Shown one piece after another: positions 39,095 through 48,742 of a DNA stretch of 64,000 nt. Under the pieces are notes generated by a model, which worked only from the letters and a program-made list of their open reading frames with translations, was not told the DNA's origin and searched no databases. Made by a program: the position numbers and the translations under genes. Source of the DNA: Adlercreutzia caecimuris B7 (lineage in GTDB: Bacteria; Actinomycetota; Coriobacteriia; Coriobacteriales; Eggerthellaceae); NCBI RefSeq assembly GCF_000403355.2, contig NZ_KE159646.1, forward strand, positions 2,035,561 through 2,099,560, read 5' to 3'. Positions within the stretch are counted from its first letter, which is position 1; each line of letters starts with the position of its first letter.

Positions 39095-39934
39095 CTACGG
39101 AAACTTCGGGAACTGGGTGAAGTCGGGAGCGCGCTTCTCCTTGAAGGCGTCGCGGCCCTCCTTGGCCTCATCGGTGGTGTAGTACAGAAGCGTGGCGTCG
39201 CCGGCCAGCTGCTGAATGCCCGCAAGCCCGTCGGTGGCGGCGTTGAACGAGGCCTTCATGAAGCGCAGGGCGGTCGGCGAGAACTGCATCATCTCGGCAG
39301 CCCAATCCATACACTCCCGCTCCAGGTCGTCGAAGGGCACTACCTTGTTCACCAGGCCCATCTCCAGCGCCTCGGCGGCCGTGTACTGGCGGCAGAGGTA
39401 CCAGATCTCGCGGGCCTTCTTCTGACCCACGATGGCGGCCAGATACCCCGCGCCGTAGCCAGCGTCGAAGGAGCCCACCTTAGGGCCGGTCTGGCCGAAC
39501 TTCGCCGTATCGGCGGCAATGGTGAGGTCGCACAGGATGGAGAGCACGTGCCCCCCGCCGATGGCGTAGCCATTCACCATGGCGATGACGGGCTTGGGCA
39601 CCACGCGGATGAGCCGCTGCAAATCGAGCACGTTCAAGCGCGGGATGGAGTCCTCGCCCACATAGCCGCCGTTGCCGCGGATCTTCTGGTCGCCGCCGGA
39701 GCAGAACGCCTCGTCCTCGTGGGCACCGCCGTGGTTCACGCCGGTGAGCAGGATAACCCCCACGCTCGCATCGTCGCGCGCCTCGGAGAAGGCGTCGTAC
39801 ATCTCCATAACCGTCAGCGGCGTAAAGGCATTGCGCCGCTCGGGCCGGTTGATGGAGATTTTCGCCACGCCGTCGCACAGCTCGTAGCGAATCTCGCGAT
39901 ACTCCTTGCCGACCTTCCAATCGTAGGTGCTCAA
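39095..39934 (-). CDS. menB: 1,4-dihydroxy-2-naphthoyl-CoA synthase
   Basis: A 279-residue crotonase-fold MenB, closing the second ring of menaquinone from O-succinylbenzoyl-CoA. Landmarks: [26 protein letters not shown] (oxyanion part), [34 protein letters not shown], then KARE and a C-terminus [13 protein letters not shown] use TTG 39934 ([18 protein letters not shown] upstream), giving normal MenB length; the frame is open further to 39973. Forms an operon with menE-menC. Confidence 0.92.
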   Translation of the reverse strand: MSTYDWKVGKEYREIRYELCDGVAKISINRPERRNAFTPLTVMEMYDAFSEARDDASVGVILLTGVNHGGAHEDEAFCSGGDQKIRGNGGYVGEDSIPRLNVLDLQRLIRVVPKPVIAMVNGYAIGGGHVLSILCDLTIAADTAKFGQTGPKVGSFDAGYGAGYLAAIVGQKKAREIWYLCRQYTAAEALEMGLVNKVVPFDDLERECMDWAAEMMQFSPTALRFMKASFNAATDGLAGIQQLAGDATLLYYTTDEAKEGRDAFKEKRAPDFTQFPKFP

Positions 39935-40138
39935 ATTCTCATCCTTCCCGCAAGCGCCCGAAAAGAGGCGCATTTATCTAACCAGTCATAATACCGCAGA
40001 AACCTGTTACGAGCGGGAGAAGCAACTGCGCTTTAGAGAAAGCGTCCCCATGAAAACCCCGACGGCAACGCCCCGACGAGCGGCCCTTCCCTCAACCAAG
40101 CGACCCACATCAAAGAGAATCCCGCTGATCCCGAGAAC

Positions 40139-40168
40139 GAAGAGGGCGCTCAAAGGGGCGCCCTCTTC
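40139..40168. terminator. Hairpin between menB and the pilT cluster
   Basis: An 11-base stem GAAGAGGGCGC (40139-40149) with its complement (40158-40168), loop of 8. There is no long T-run, so terminator function for the leftward pilus operon is likely but weak. Confidence 0.5.
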
Positions 40169-40240
40169 TCATTGGCTTAAGCGCTCGTCTCGATGGCCAC
40201 CCCGGGCGAAGTCGGCGGCGCGAAGGGAATATCTTGTCGC

Positions 40241-41314
40241 CTACAGGCCCTCGGACTCGAAGCGCTTCTTCAGGGCCTCCTGGTGGATGGCGTGCTGCAG
40301 GGCCACGTCCTTGGACACCGTACCCTCCTTCACGAGGCGGTGCAGGCTCTGGTCCATGGTGCGCATGCCGGCGCGGGACGAGCTGGCGATAACCGAGTCG
40401 ATCTGGTGCGTCTTCTCCTCGCGGATGAGGTTGCGGATGGCCGGCGTGGCCGTCATGATCTCGAACACGGGCACAATGCCGCCGGTCACCGTCGGCACGA
40501 GCTGCTGGCTCACAACCGCCTGCAGCACGAGGGACAGCTGCATGCGGATCTGGCGCTGCTGGTTGGCCGGGAACGCATCGATGATGCGGTCGATGGTGCT
40601 GGCCGCGCCGGTGGTATGCAGCGTGGAGAACAGAAGCTGCGCCATTTCGGCGGCAGTCATGGCCGTGCCGATGGTCTCCTGGTCGCGCATCTCGCCGAGC
40701 AGGATCACATCGGGGCTCTCGCGCATGGCGCTTCGCAGCGCCTCGGCGTAGGTGGCCACATCGGAGGGAATCTCACGCTGGGTGACGATGCATCCCTCGT
40801 GGCGATGCACGTACTCGATGGGGTCTTCCATGGTGATAATGTGCCCCGTACGGTTCTTGTTCAGCTTGTCGATAATGCAGGCGAGCGTGGTAGACTTGCC
40901 GGCGCCGGCCGGGCCCGTCACCAGCACGAGGCCCTTCTGGAAGTCGGCGCAAGCCATCACGTCTTCGGGGATGTGGTAGTCGGCGGGGTTGGGCAGCGTG
41001 AAGGGAATGACGCGAATAACAGCGCCCAGGCTGCCGCGCTGGCGGAACACGTTCACGCGGAAACGGCCCATGCCGGCCACGGCGAAGGAGAAGTCGTCGT
41101 CGTGGTTGTGGCCGTCCAGGAAGATGGCCACATCGCGACCAGATAAACGGTAGATAGCCTCCACGAGCTCCTTGGTGTTCGCAGGCATGAGCGGTGCCAT
41201 GTCCAGGCGCACCTGGCGGCCGTCGGCAGTGTAGGTGAGCGGCAGACCGGCCACGATGAACACGTCGGAAGCCTTCTGGTTGATCATTTCCTGCAGCAGT
41301 GTCTTCAGTTCCAT
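40241..41314 (-). CDS. pilT: PilT-type twitching/retraction ATPase
   Basis: A 357-residue secretion ATPase. Walker A is GPAGAGKST (about residues 134-142), ASP-box residues are in ITMEDPIEYVHRHEG, Walker B in ILLGEMRDQET, and the PilT signature AQLLFSTLHTTGAASTIDRIIDAFP is present. It starts MELKTLLQEMINQKASDVFI at ATG 41314; upstream frame is not coding. PilT depolymerises type IV pili. No PilB-type extension ATPase is in the window. First four minor pilin-like genes and a PilC platform follow upstream on the same strand. Confidence 0.9.
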   Translation of the reverse strand: MELKTLLQEMINQKASDVFIVAGLPLTYTADGRQVRLDMAPLMPANTKELVEAIYRLSGRDVAIFLDGHNHDDDFSFAVAGMGRFRVNVFRQRGSLGAVIRVIPFTLPNPADYHIPEDVMACADFQKGLVLVTGPAGAGKSTTLACIIDKLNKNRTGHIITMEDPIEYVHRHEGCIVTQREIPSDVATYAEALRSAMRESPDVILLGEMRDQETIGTAMTAAEMAQLLFSTLHTTGAASTIDRIIDAFPANQQRQIRMQLSLVLQAVVSQQLVPTVTGGIVPVFEIMTATPAIRNLIREEKTHQIDSVIASSSRAGMRTMDQSLHRLVKEGTVSKDVALQHAIHQEALKKRFESEGL

Positions 41315-41334
41315 AGGTTCGCTTTCTCCTCGCT

Positions 41335-41925
41335 CTACCCGAGCCACAGGTTCTCGCCTGTGCCGTCGTCGGTCCATTGGGTCGTCATCTTCCATTGCTC
41401 GATGCGATAGGTGTCGTTGTCGTTGATGCGCAGGGCCACCGCCAAGGAACGGCCGCTTTCCAGCGAGAACGTGGCGGTGATGAGGCTCCCGTCGAAGGAG
41501 CCCGTCACGGTAACTGGGTCTCCGGCCGGGCACTCGATCACCATGAGGCTGCCGCCCTCATCGGCGGTCGCGCCCGAAACGCCCTCGTCCTCGATGGTCT
41601 CGCCGGCAGCCGGGGCAGCCTCGCTCGCATCGGCAGCCGCTTCCGCATCGGCGGCGGCCTCGGTCACGCCATAGGTGCTCAGCACCTCGTCCAGCGCGGA
41701 TGACCCGCCCTCGGCCAGGGCCGCATCCACCGCTGCCACGAACTCCTGCCCCGCCGTTTCCAGCGCATAGGTCTCGGTGGTCGTTTGCGCTTGGCGCTCG
41801 GTAATGGACAGCTCGGCCCGGGCCGTGGTAAGCGAGAGCACCGCCAGCACCGCCAGACACAAGATAATGATCAGAGTGAACAGGCTGATGGGGCCGATGC
41901 GCACCGATCCATGGGGCTTAGCCAC
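41335..41925 (-). CDS. Pseudopilin-like single-span membrane protein
   Basis: About 196 residues, one hydrophobic N-terminal helix (ISLFTLIIILCLAVLAVLSL) then an Ala/Asp-rich linker and a small beta-rich domain (DPVTVTGSFDGSLITATFSL). Start GTG 41925 overlaps the upstream stop by 8 bases and follows a GGGGG site. No prepilin peptidase motif is obvious. Position between PilT and other pilus genes suggests a minor pilus or assembly component. Confidence 0.55.
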   Translation of the reverse strand: MAKPHGSVRIGPISLFTLIIILCLAVLAVLSLTTARAELSITERQAQTTTETYALETAGQEFVAAVDAALAEGGSSALDEVLSTYGVTEAAADAEAAADASEAAPAAGETIEDEGVSGATADEGGSLMVIECPAGDPVTVTGSFDGSLITATFSLESGRSLAVALRINDNDTYRIEQWKMTTQWTDDGTGENLWLG

Positions 41926-42559
41926 GGGACACCACCCCCTCACCGCCGGGCACATAGGCCGCCGTCTCCAAGGTGTACACCGGCGCCTCATCCCACCGCT
42001 GGAAGCACAGGCCGCCCGGCCCCTCCACCATGACGCCCTCTTCCATCATCTGGGCAGGATCGGACAGCACGCGCTCCTGCCATACTTCCAGCGTCAGGTA
42101 GTGCATCGCGCCGGCACCTGTCTCCTCTTCGATGAAATCGCAGCTGATCCTGAGAACGCTCTCACCATTGGGAACGGCATCGAGCGAAGCCGAGAACCAG
42201 CGGTCGGACTCAGGGTCGGAGGCATAGGCCTGCTCGAACGCCACGGGATCGGCGGAGTACTCCTCGGCCGCATTCGAGGCCAGCACGATGGCGTCCAGAA
42301 GGTCGGCACTCTGCCGCCCCGCCCGATCGGCGTCGGCGTTCAGCTCCATGAGCACGGCGAGCGAGCCGGTCAGAAACACCAGCAAGAGCAGGGCTTCCAC
42401 GATGAATGCCGCACCGGGCCATACGCGCCGCTCCGCACGGCGACGGCCCACGTACTGGTGGTAGCGCTCCATGCGCCCATCGGCGGCCGATGTGCCCTGA
42501 GCATGGGCGGCCACCGAGTAATCGCTCATGGTGCGGCGCTTCCTGCTTCCCTCGGCCAT
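41918..42559 (-). CDS. Pilus-cluster membrane protein
   Basis: 213 residues: a charged N-terminal 45 residues, one membrane helix (GAAFIVEALLLLVFLTGSLAVL), then an extracytoplasmic domain with a Cys (CDFIEE). The PxAFIVEALLLL start is reminiscent of pseudopilins (Glu in the helix). TAATG overlap with the upstream gene. Exact role is unknown. Confidence 0.55.
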   Translation of the reverse strand: MAEGSRKRRTMSDYSVAAHAQGTSAADGRMERYHQYVGRRRAERRVWPGAAFIVEALLLLVFLTGSLAVLMELNADADRAGRQSADLLDAIVLASNAAEEYSADPVAFEQAYASDPESDRWFSASLDAVPNGESVLRISCDFIEEETGAGAMHYLTLEVWQERVLSDPAQMMEEGVMVEGPGGLCFQRWDEAPVYTLETAAYVPGGEGVVSRG

Positions 42560-43194
42560 TACTGCTCACCTCCCGCGCTGCGCAGGGCCACGGATGCCTC
42601 GCCGGCATCGGTGACAATGGTCAGAAGGCCGTCTCTATAGGAGAAATCGAACACCGAGGAGCGCACGATGGGCGTGGCCTTTCCCGGCTCGTAGGGCGCG
42701 TCGGCCAGCGTGTACTCTTCCATAATGACGCCGTCGTAGCGATACAGACGCGTCTCATACACGCCGGAAGGAAGCGTCTCCCGCAGCACGAGAGCGGGGC
42801 CGTCCAGCTTGTTGCCCTCCACCTCGCGCACCTCGGCTGCAAGGGACATCGCACCGCCAGCCCCGGCTACGGCCTCCTCAATCTCGATGGCCTCGTCGGT
42901 CACCCAGGCCCGGACCACCGCCCCGACCTGGTCGTTGGCGCGCACATCGTTGGCCAGAAGCGTCAGCGCGAGGCGCTGGTAGTCGGCCACTTCCCCTTCC
43001 TGGTGCAGGGCGCGGTACACCCCCGTGCCGACGAGGATGGCAATAAGCAGCGCGATGACGAACAACGCGAAGAGGATGCCCGTGAACACACGCCCGAAAT
43101 CGCGCTCGGCGCGGCGCCGTGGGTTGCCGCCGTAGGCCTTGGCTCCCCCCTCGGAGACAGCCGCCAGCGCCACGGTCTTTTCCTGCGCGCTCAT
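42559..43194 (-). CDS. Pilus-cluster membrane protein (DUF4860-like)
   Basis: 211 residues with an N-terminal cytoplasmic part, a membrane helix (VFTGILFALFVIALLIAILVG) and a C-terminal beta-rich domain (YETRLYRYDGVIMEEYTLAD). It has the form of DUF4860 proteins in actinobacterial tight-adherence or type IV pilus clusters. Overlaps its neighbours by a few bases on both sides, so it is translated with them. Confidence 0.5.
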   Translation of the reverse strand: MSAQEKTVALAAVSEGGAKAYGGNPRRRAERDFGRVFTGILFALFVIALLIAILVGTGVYRALHQEGEVADYQRLALTLLANDVRANDQVGAVVRAWVTDEAIEIEEAVAGAGGAMSLAAEVREVEGNKLDGPALVLRETLPSGVYETRLYRYDGVIMEEYTLADAPYEPGKATPIVRSSVFDFSYRDGLLTIVTDAGEASVALRSAGGEQ

Positions 43195-43514
43195 CGGGGC
43201 ACCACCACCACGCTGGGCGGCACATTCGACGCGAAGGCCTCGTAGGTCACCGCGTAGTCGCTGTGGTTCACGATAAGCCCGTAATGCTCTTCCAGATATT
43301 TCAGCGATGCCGGGTAGGCCCCCTCAACAGCCGCGCACTGCATGGCAGCCTCCATCACCGCGTTGCGCACCGACAGTGCGCTCTGGGCCTCGGCCTGCAC
43401 GTTCGCCGAATCCCAGGCGAACCACAGCGCGCCGGCCAGCACGCAGGCCACCAGCGCCAGCGCCACACGCCAGCGCCGGCGTCGCTTCATCTGGGCCGTC
43501 TTCCCGTGAATCAT
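43191..43514 (-). CDS. Small single-span pilus-cluster protein
   Basis: 107 residues: a short basic start (MKRRRRWR), one membrane helix (VALALVACVLAGALWFAW) and an external part with a Cys (AMQCAAVEGAYP) that resembles minor pilin A-segments. ATG 43514 or TTG 43526; the latter has GGGA in front and overlaps the PilC stop. Confidence 0.5.
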   Translation of the reverse strand: MIHGKTAQMKRRRRWRVALALVACVLAGALWFAWDSANVQAEAQSALSVRNAVMEAAMQCAAVEGAYPASLKYLEEHYGLIVNHSDYAVTYEAFASNVPPSVVVVPR

Positions 43515-43518
43515 AATG

Positions 43519-44571
43519 CTAGCCAATCGATCCCATGATGCCGATGAGGGGCATCATGACCGAGATGAGCGTGGCGCCTACCGCCACGGTGAGGAAGGCC
43601 GCCAGAGCTGGCTCGATATTGTCGATAGCGCCATCGATCTGCAGAATAGCGTCGTCGAAGAAGTTGGCCGACAACCGATCGAGGGCCGCATCGAGAGAAC
43701 CGGAGCGCGTGCCGATGGTGAGCATGCGCGCGTGAATCTGCTCGAACACCTCGGCCTCGCTGATAGCCTGAGCGAGAGAGCGCGGCTCGGAGGAGTCGAT
43801 CATGAGCGCGTAGGCGCGCGTGGCCTTGGCCCGCAAGCCCGCGTGCTCCACCACCTCCAGCGCCTCCTTCATAGCCGTGTCGGTATTCACGCCCGAAGCC
43901 GTGTAGGCGGCCAGGGCCGAGGCAAAGCGCGAGACAGCCAGCTGCTCCATAGCGCCGCGCGTACCCGGGAACTTCTCGAACAGGCGCATTACCGCCATGC
44001 GGCCGGTCTCCGAGCGGCAGGCGATAACACCGCCGAGGGCCACCACCGTGCAGATGAGCGTGACGCCCAGAGCCACCCACCCGATGCCGACCGACAGCCC
44101 TACAGCCCCGAAGGAGCCCTCAGTGAGCGAGCCGGCGATGGAGGCGTACACGTCGTCGAACACCGGCAGGATAACCATGACCGTGAAGGCCAGGATGAGC
44201 GACATCACGCACAGAAGCGCTGCCGGATAGCCCACCGACGAGCGGATCTTCGCGAACAGACGGTCCTCCTCGTCGTAGTAGACGCCGAGAGACCGTAGCA
44301 CCTCTTCGGTGCGACCGGCCGTTTCGCCCACACGCACCATATCCACCGCATAGCGGGGGAACGCACCGACCGCCTGCATGGCATCAGCCAGCGTAGAGCC
44401 GCCGTTAAGGTGCCCATACACCGCAGCGCAGGTGGCCTGCAGACCCGCATCGCCCATATCCTCCGAGAGCATGCCCACTGCCTCGTCGGTTTGAATGCCC
44501 GCCGCCAGCATCATGGCGACGCTCTCGCAGAAAAGGCTGATGCCCGCGCTGTCGAGTTTCGGTTTGGCCAT
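43519..44571 (-). CDS. pilC: Type II/IV secretion platform protein (PilC/GspF family)
   Basis: 350 residues in two T2SSF domains: the first at about 15-135 (FCESVAMMLAAGIQTDEAVGML), the second at about 215-340 (RFASALAAYTASGVNTDTAMKEA), with three membrane helices. PilC is the inner-membrane platform joined to PilT and the extension ATPase. It is the first visible gene of the pilus operon; the leader lies upstream of the window region shown by gene 44588, which is separate. Confidence 0.88.
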   Translation of the reverse strand: MAKPKLDSAGISLFCESVAMMLAAGIQTDEAVGMLSEDMGDAGLQATCAAVYGHLNGGSTLADAMQAVGAFPRYAVDMVRVGETAGRTEEVLRSLGVYYDEEDRLFAKIRSSVGYPAALLCVMSLILAFTVMVILPVFDDVYASIAGSLTEGSFGAVGLSVGIGWVALGVTLICTVVALGGVIACRSETGRMAVMRLFEKFPGTRGAMEQLAVSRFASALAAYTASGVNTDTAMKEALEVVEHAGLRAKATRAYALMIDSSEPRSLAQAISEAEVFEQIHARMLTIGTRSGSLDAALDRLSANFFDDAILQIDGAIDNIEPALAAFLTVAVGATLISVMMPLIGIMGSIG

Positions 44572-44587
44572 GTCCTCTCGCCTCTCC

Positions 44588-45592
44588 CTAGTACGTGTAT
44601 CGATCGGTGTAACTGGTTCCGTCGCCGATGGTGCCGGCCGCTCCGCTTGCGGCGAAGGTCAGGTCCACCCGCGTCCAGCTGTTCGGTTTTATGCTAATTT
44701 CCACGCTCACCCATTCCCCATCAATATATACCATGTTCCACGCGTGGTATACATCATCGGGGGAAACATAACCCGTCACGACCTTGCATGGTATGCCGAG
44801 CGAACGCAGCATGGCCGCGCCGAGCGAGGCGTAGTCGAAGCAGATGCCCGTGCCGGAGGCCAGGGTGGCATCGGGGTCGGGCACGTAGCCGGTAGTCGAG
44901 GCGAGCTCGGCGGCCTTGTCGTGATCGTAGGCGATATTGTCTACCACCCACTCGTAAATGTTTCGCACCACGTCGCCCTGGTTGGCCGCACCCTGGGCCA
45001 ACTCGCGGGCCTTGGCCACCACCGCCGACGACTCGTCGTAATCCGTGAACATATTAGGCACCAAAAACGGCGCCATCTCGCTGGAGAGCTTCACGTTCTC
45101 CGTCACACTGAACAGCTCGACGTAGTTGCTGCCGGAGGTGTTCTGCATGACGCGGAAGCTGTAGGGGCCATCCCCCATGTTCACCGGCACCACGATGGGC
45201 GTGTTGTCGCCGGGCAGATCGTAGTTGTAGCTCATCTCGCCCTTGCTGACCTGGAACTTCAGGCGGCTGTCGCTCTGGGCCGCCGCACCCACGTAGCCCT
45301 CGGCCACCGCCGAGGTATCGATAGCGCAGCCGTTGCCCGTCTGGGCGGCATCGCTGTGGAAAGCCGAAAGAGTCACCGAGTCGGGCACGGTGAACGCCGG
45401 ACCCGAGGTGGAGCCGCCGTCGTCACCGCCGGCCCCCTCGCCACCGGGTGCGCCGCCTCCGCCCGATCCCCCGGAGGCGCCGGCCGCACCCCCGCAGCTG
45501 GCAAGCAAAAGCATGCTGAGAAGCGCGCTTACGAGCACGATCCACCGTCGGGATGGGCGGCCTCGCCGCCGGCACTGCCGCATCACGCGCAT
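44588..45592 (-). CDS. Transglutaminase-like lipoprotein
   Basis: A 334-residue protein with a lipoprotein signal (LLSMLLLASC, about residue 29), a Gly-rich linker and a transglutaminase-core domain: SGTGICFDYASLGAAMLRSLGIPCKVVTGY supplies the Cys, YHAWNMVYIDGEWVSVE the His and the next acidic residue. Such exported proteins act as cysteine proteases or crosslinkers; substrate is unknown. ATG 45592 follows GGAGG. It lies between the pilus operon and the signalling genes. Confidence 0.82.
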   Translation of the reverse strand: MRVMRQCRRRGRPSRRWIVLVSALLSMLLLASCGGAAGASGGSGGGGAPGGEGAGGDDGGSTSGPAFTVPDSVTLSAFHSDAAQTGNGCAIDTSAVAEGYVGAAAQSDSRLKFQVSKGEMSYNYDLPGDNTPIVVPVNMGDGPYSFRVMQNTSGSNYVELFSVTENVKLSSEMAPFLVPNMFTDYDESSAVVAKARELAQGAANQGDVVRNIYEWVVDNIAYDHDKAAELASTTGYVPDPDATLASGTGICFDYASLGAAMLRSLGIPCKVVTGYVSPDDVYHAWNMVYIDGEWVSVEISIKPNSWTRVDLTFAASGAAGTIGDGTSYTDRYTY

Positions 45593-45646
45593 CTCACCTC
45601 CTTCAGCCAAATGACCCTGCAGCCCGTCGCGCAATGCGCAAACGGC

Positions 45647-48640
45647 TTACAGCCACTCCTTCAGCGTCTTCACCAACAGCTCGATCTCCATGGGCTTGGA
45701 CATATGGGCGTTCATGCCCACCGCGCGAGCCCGGGCCACATCGTCGGCGAAGGCATCGGCGGTGAGCGCCACCACCGGAATAGTGCCCAGGTCGGGACGC
45801 GGATCGATGGCTTCGCCGTCGGGGCCCTTCCCTTCGGCGGCGGCGCGGATGGCGGCGGCCGCCTCATATCCGTTCATCACCGGCATCTGAATGTCCATGA
45901 ACACCAGCTCGTAGTAGCCCGGCTCCGCGTTCAGCAGCATGTCCACAGCCACGCGCCCGTTCTCGGCATGATCGACCTCGAGCCCGGTCATACCCATGAT
46001 ATCGAGCGCAATGGCCGCAGCGATGGAGTTGTCTTCGGTGAGCAAGATGCGATGGCCGCTGAAATCGCTTTGCTGAAGCACCTCGTACTCGCTGGCCGGC
46101 TCGGGCTCATCGCTGGCGATAAGCCCCTTCATCACGTGCACGAGACGGCTACGGAACAGCGGCTTGGCAATGAAGGCGTCGACGCCCACCGAGCGCGCCT
46201 CCTGCTCCACGGCGGTCCAGTCGTAGGCCGACAGAATGATGATGGGCATGTCCTCGGACACGATCTCGCGAATCTCACGGGCCGCCTCGATGCCGCTTTT
46301 GCCGGGCATCTTCCAGTCCAGGATGATAGCCACGTAGCTGCGGCCGTTCTTCTCGGAATCGCGCACGGCGGCCACGGCGTCGTCGCCCGACATCACGTAG
46401 TCAGGCTCCATGCCGATGGAACGCAGCACCTCGCAGGCGCTCTCGCAGGCCGCTTCCTCGTCGTCGGCCACCAGCACGCGCAAGCCCTCCAGCGGCGTCA
46501 GATCGTGCTCGTCGCCCTCGCGCAGCTTCATGTACACCGTTACCGTGAAGGTGGTGCCCTCGCCGAGCTTGCTCTTCACGTCGATGGTGCCGTTCATGAG
46601 GTTTACCACCGAGCGCACGATGGACATGCCAAGGCCGGTGCCCTCCACTTTCGTCACGCGCGAGTCGTTGGCGCGGGTGAACGGCTCGAACACCGTCTTC
46701 ACGAAGTCCTCGGACATGCCGCAGCCCGTATCGGAGAAGGTGAACTCGTAGCAGCCCGAGCCCTTCACACGGCTCTGCAGTTCCTTGATGCGCAGGCTCA
46801 CGGTACCGCCCTCGGGCGTGAACTTCACCGAGTTGCCCATGATGTTCACGAACACCTGCTGCAGGCGCATGGGGTCGCCCACCACGTGCTCGTGCTTGAT
46901 GTCGGCAATTTCCACCTTGAGGTTCAGCTTCTTGTCGTTGATCTGCGGCGTCATGATGGACAGCAGGCTCTCCACCGTCTCGGGCAGATCGAAGTCCTCC
47001 TCCGACAGGCCCAAGTTGCCGCTCTCGATCTTCGCCATATCGAGCACCTCGTTGATGAGGCCGAGCAGATGCCGGCTCGACGTGGTGATCTTCGTGAGGC
47101 AGTCCTTCACCCGCTCCGGGTCGTTCACGTACATAGAGGCGATGGCCGTCAGCCCCATGATGGAGTTCATGGGCGTGCGGATGTCGTGACTCATGGAGTT
47201 CAAGAAGTCGGTTTTGGCACGACTGGCCCGCTCGGCTTCGTTGAAAGCGTCCTGCAGCGCGTTGTGCTGGGCAATCTCGCGCTCCTTCACGTCGGTCACA
47301 TCCTGAACCGACAGAAGCACGCTCGTCACCACCCCGGCGGAATCGCGCTGCAGCGGGATCATGGAGGCCTGGTTCCACTTCACCTCGCCGGTTTCCTGAT
47401 CGTGCAGGCGGTACTCCAGATGCAGGTAGGGCATCTCGGGCGTCAAGTGCTCGCGAATGTACTCGGGCGTCAGCTCCACCTTCATGCGGTCGCGCTCGCC
47501 GTCGTCGCAGAAGCGCGTTTCCCAGTAGTAGCGGAACATATGATACTCGCCGTTACGGGGCAGATCGTCCTTGATGCCCTCGTCCTTCAAGTACTCGTAG
47601 GTGTTCTTCTCCAGATCGATCACGGCGAAGCGCTGGAAGAGCGCCAGCGACGAGTTCACAATGCTCGTCACGTGCTCGCTCTCGCTGATGAGCTTCGAGC
47701 GCTGACGCATAGTCTGCACGAGCAGAAAGCCCGCCAGCAGGGCCAACGCCCCGCCCACCAGGGCTACCAGTACGAGACCGGCCAGATTGGCGCGGGCCTG
47801 CATGGCATCGGTAATGGAGGCGGGGAACGTGCGCATGAGCATCCAGTCGTAGTTGGCCACCTGCATCACATAGGCCGTGCCAGAGCCGGAGTCGCCCTGG
47901 TAGATGAAGGTGACCGAGGTGCCGTTGCGGAAGGCCTCCTCCAGCTCAGTGCGCGAAATGTTGCCCGAGCCGTCCTCTTCCAGGTACAGGTCGACGGCGT
48001 TGTGCACGTTGTTGCTGTAGGTGGTAGAGGAATGGGCCACCACCGCGCCGTCGCGCTCAACAAGGTAGGTGTTGGTCTGCTCGTCGAAGATATAGGTGCG
48101 CAGGAACTCCTCCATGGAGCCCTCGCGGTAGGCGCCGCTGATAACGCCGACCACCTCGCCCTGGAAGTACAGGGGCGTGTAGAAGATCACGGACAGATCG
48201 TCGTAGAACAGCGAGTGGTCGGTGGCGCACACTCCCGAGGCGCCCTCCATGCCCTGCAGATAGTACTCGCGGTCGGAGGCGTCCCCCTCCTTGCCTGTGT
48301 TGTCGAAGGTGCGACCGCCGGACAGGGAGATGGTCGTGTAGTCGAACTTCGTGTACTCGGCCAGCTGCTTGATGCTGTCGACATCGATATCCTCCACGCT
48401 CCCAAGCGTGCTCTCGTACATGGAGGCCAGCAGCTTCACCTCGGTCTGGGAGTCGGTCATCCACTCGTTGATGCGGCGGGCCGACTGCTCGGTGGAGCCT
48501 TGGAGATACTTGGCGTTCTGCTCGGAGATACGCTCGTTGTTCATGGTGATGAACAGGAAGAACGCGATGATCACCAAGGCCAGGGCGACCAGGGATATGA
48601 GAATGCGTCCGCGTCTCGTTTTGTTATCTGTTTCCATCAT
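45647..48640 (-). CDS. Hybrid sensor histidine kinase (Cache sensor, PAS, kinase, two receivers)
   Basis: 997 residues. A membrane helix at about 12-32, a periplasmic double-Cache sensor to about 310, a second helix (LAGLVLVALVGGALALLAGF), a PAS-like stretch, HisKA with NSMSHDIRTPMNS (His about 483), HATPase motifs (MGNSVKFTPEGG, DTGCGMSEDF, GTGLGMSIV), then REC1 (LVADDEE, LDWKMPG) and REC2 (LTEDNSIAA, MDIQMPVMNG). It needs an HPt protein to pass phosphate, supplied by the next upstream gene. The start has AAAGGA in front. It is the last gene of a three-gene phosphorelay. Confidence 0.92.
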   Translation of the reverse strand: MMETDNKTRRGRILISLVALALVIIAFFLFITMNNERISEQNAKYLQGSTEQSARRINEWMTDSQTEVKLLASMYESTLGSVEDIDVDSIKQLAEYTKFDYTTISLSGGRTFDNTGKEGDASDREYYLQGMEGASGVCATDHSLFYDDLSVIFYTPLYFQGEVVGVISGAYREGSMEEFLRTYIFDEQTNTYLVERDGAVVAHSSTTYSNNVHNAVDLYLEEDGSGNISRTELEEAFRNGTSVTFIYQGDSGSGTAYVMQVANYDWMLMRTFPASITDAMQARANLAGLVLVALVGGALALLAGFLLVQTMRQRSKLISESEHVTSIVNSSLALFQRFAVIDLEKNTYEYLKDEGIKDDLPRNGEYHMFRYYWETRFCDDGERDRMKVELTPEYIREHLTPEMPYLHLEYRLHDQETGEVKWNQASMIPLQRDSAGVVTSVLLSVQDVTDVKEREIAQHNALQDAFNEAERASRAKTDFLNSMSHDIRTPMNSIMGLTAIASMYVNDPERVKDCLTKITTSSRHLLGLINEVLDMAKIESGNLGLSEEDFDLPETVESLLSIMTPQINDKKLNLKVEIADIKHEHVVGDPMRLQQVFVNIMGNSVKFTPEGGTVSLRIKELQSRVKGSGCYEFTFSDTGCGMSEDFVKTVFEPFTRANDSRVTKVEGTGLGMSIVRSVVNLMNGTIDVKSKLGEGTTFTVTVYMKLREGDEHDLTPLEGLRVLVADDEEAACESACEVLRSIGMEPDYVMSGDDAVAAVRDSEKNGRSYVAIILDWKMPGKSGIEAAREIREIVSEDMPIIILSAYDWTAVEQEARSVGVDAFIAKPLFRSRLVHVMKGLIASDEPEPASEYEVLQQSDFSGHRILLTEDNSIAAAIALDIMGMTGLEVDHAENGRVAVDMLLNAEPGYYELVFMDIQMPVMNGYEAAAAIRAAAEGKGPDGEAIDPRPDLGTIPVVALTADAFADDVARARAVGMNAHMSKPMEIELLVKTLKEWL

Positions 48641-48742
48641 GCGTTCGTTCCTTTGTCGAAGTCATCGTGCGGGTGCGGGACATCGGGTCGGCGGTCTCGG
48701 GCGCCGTCGCGCAGCCGCGCTCGCTCGTCTCTCGCGCAGCTC

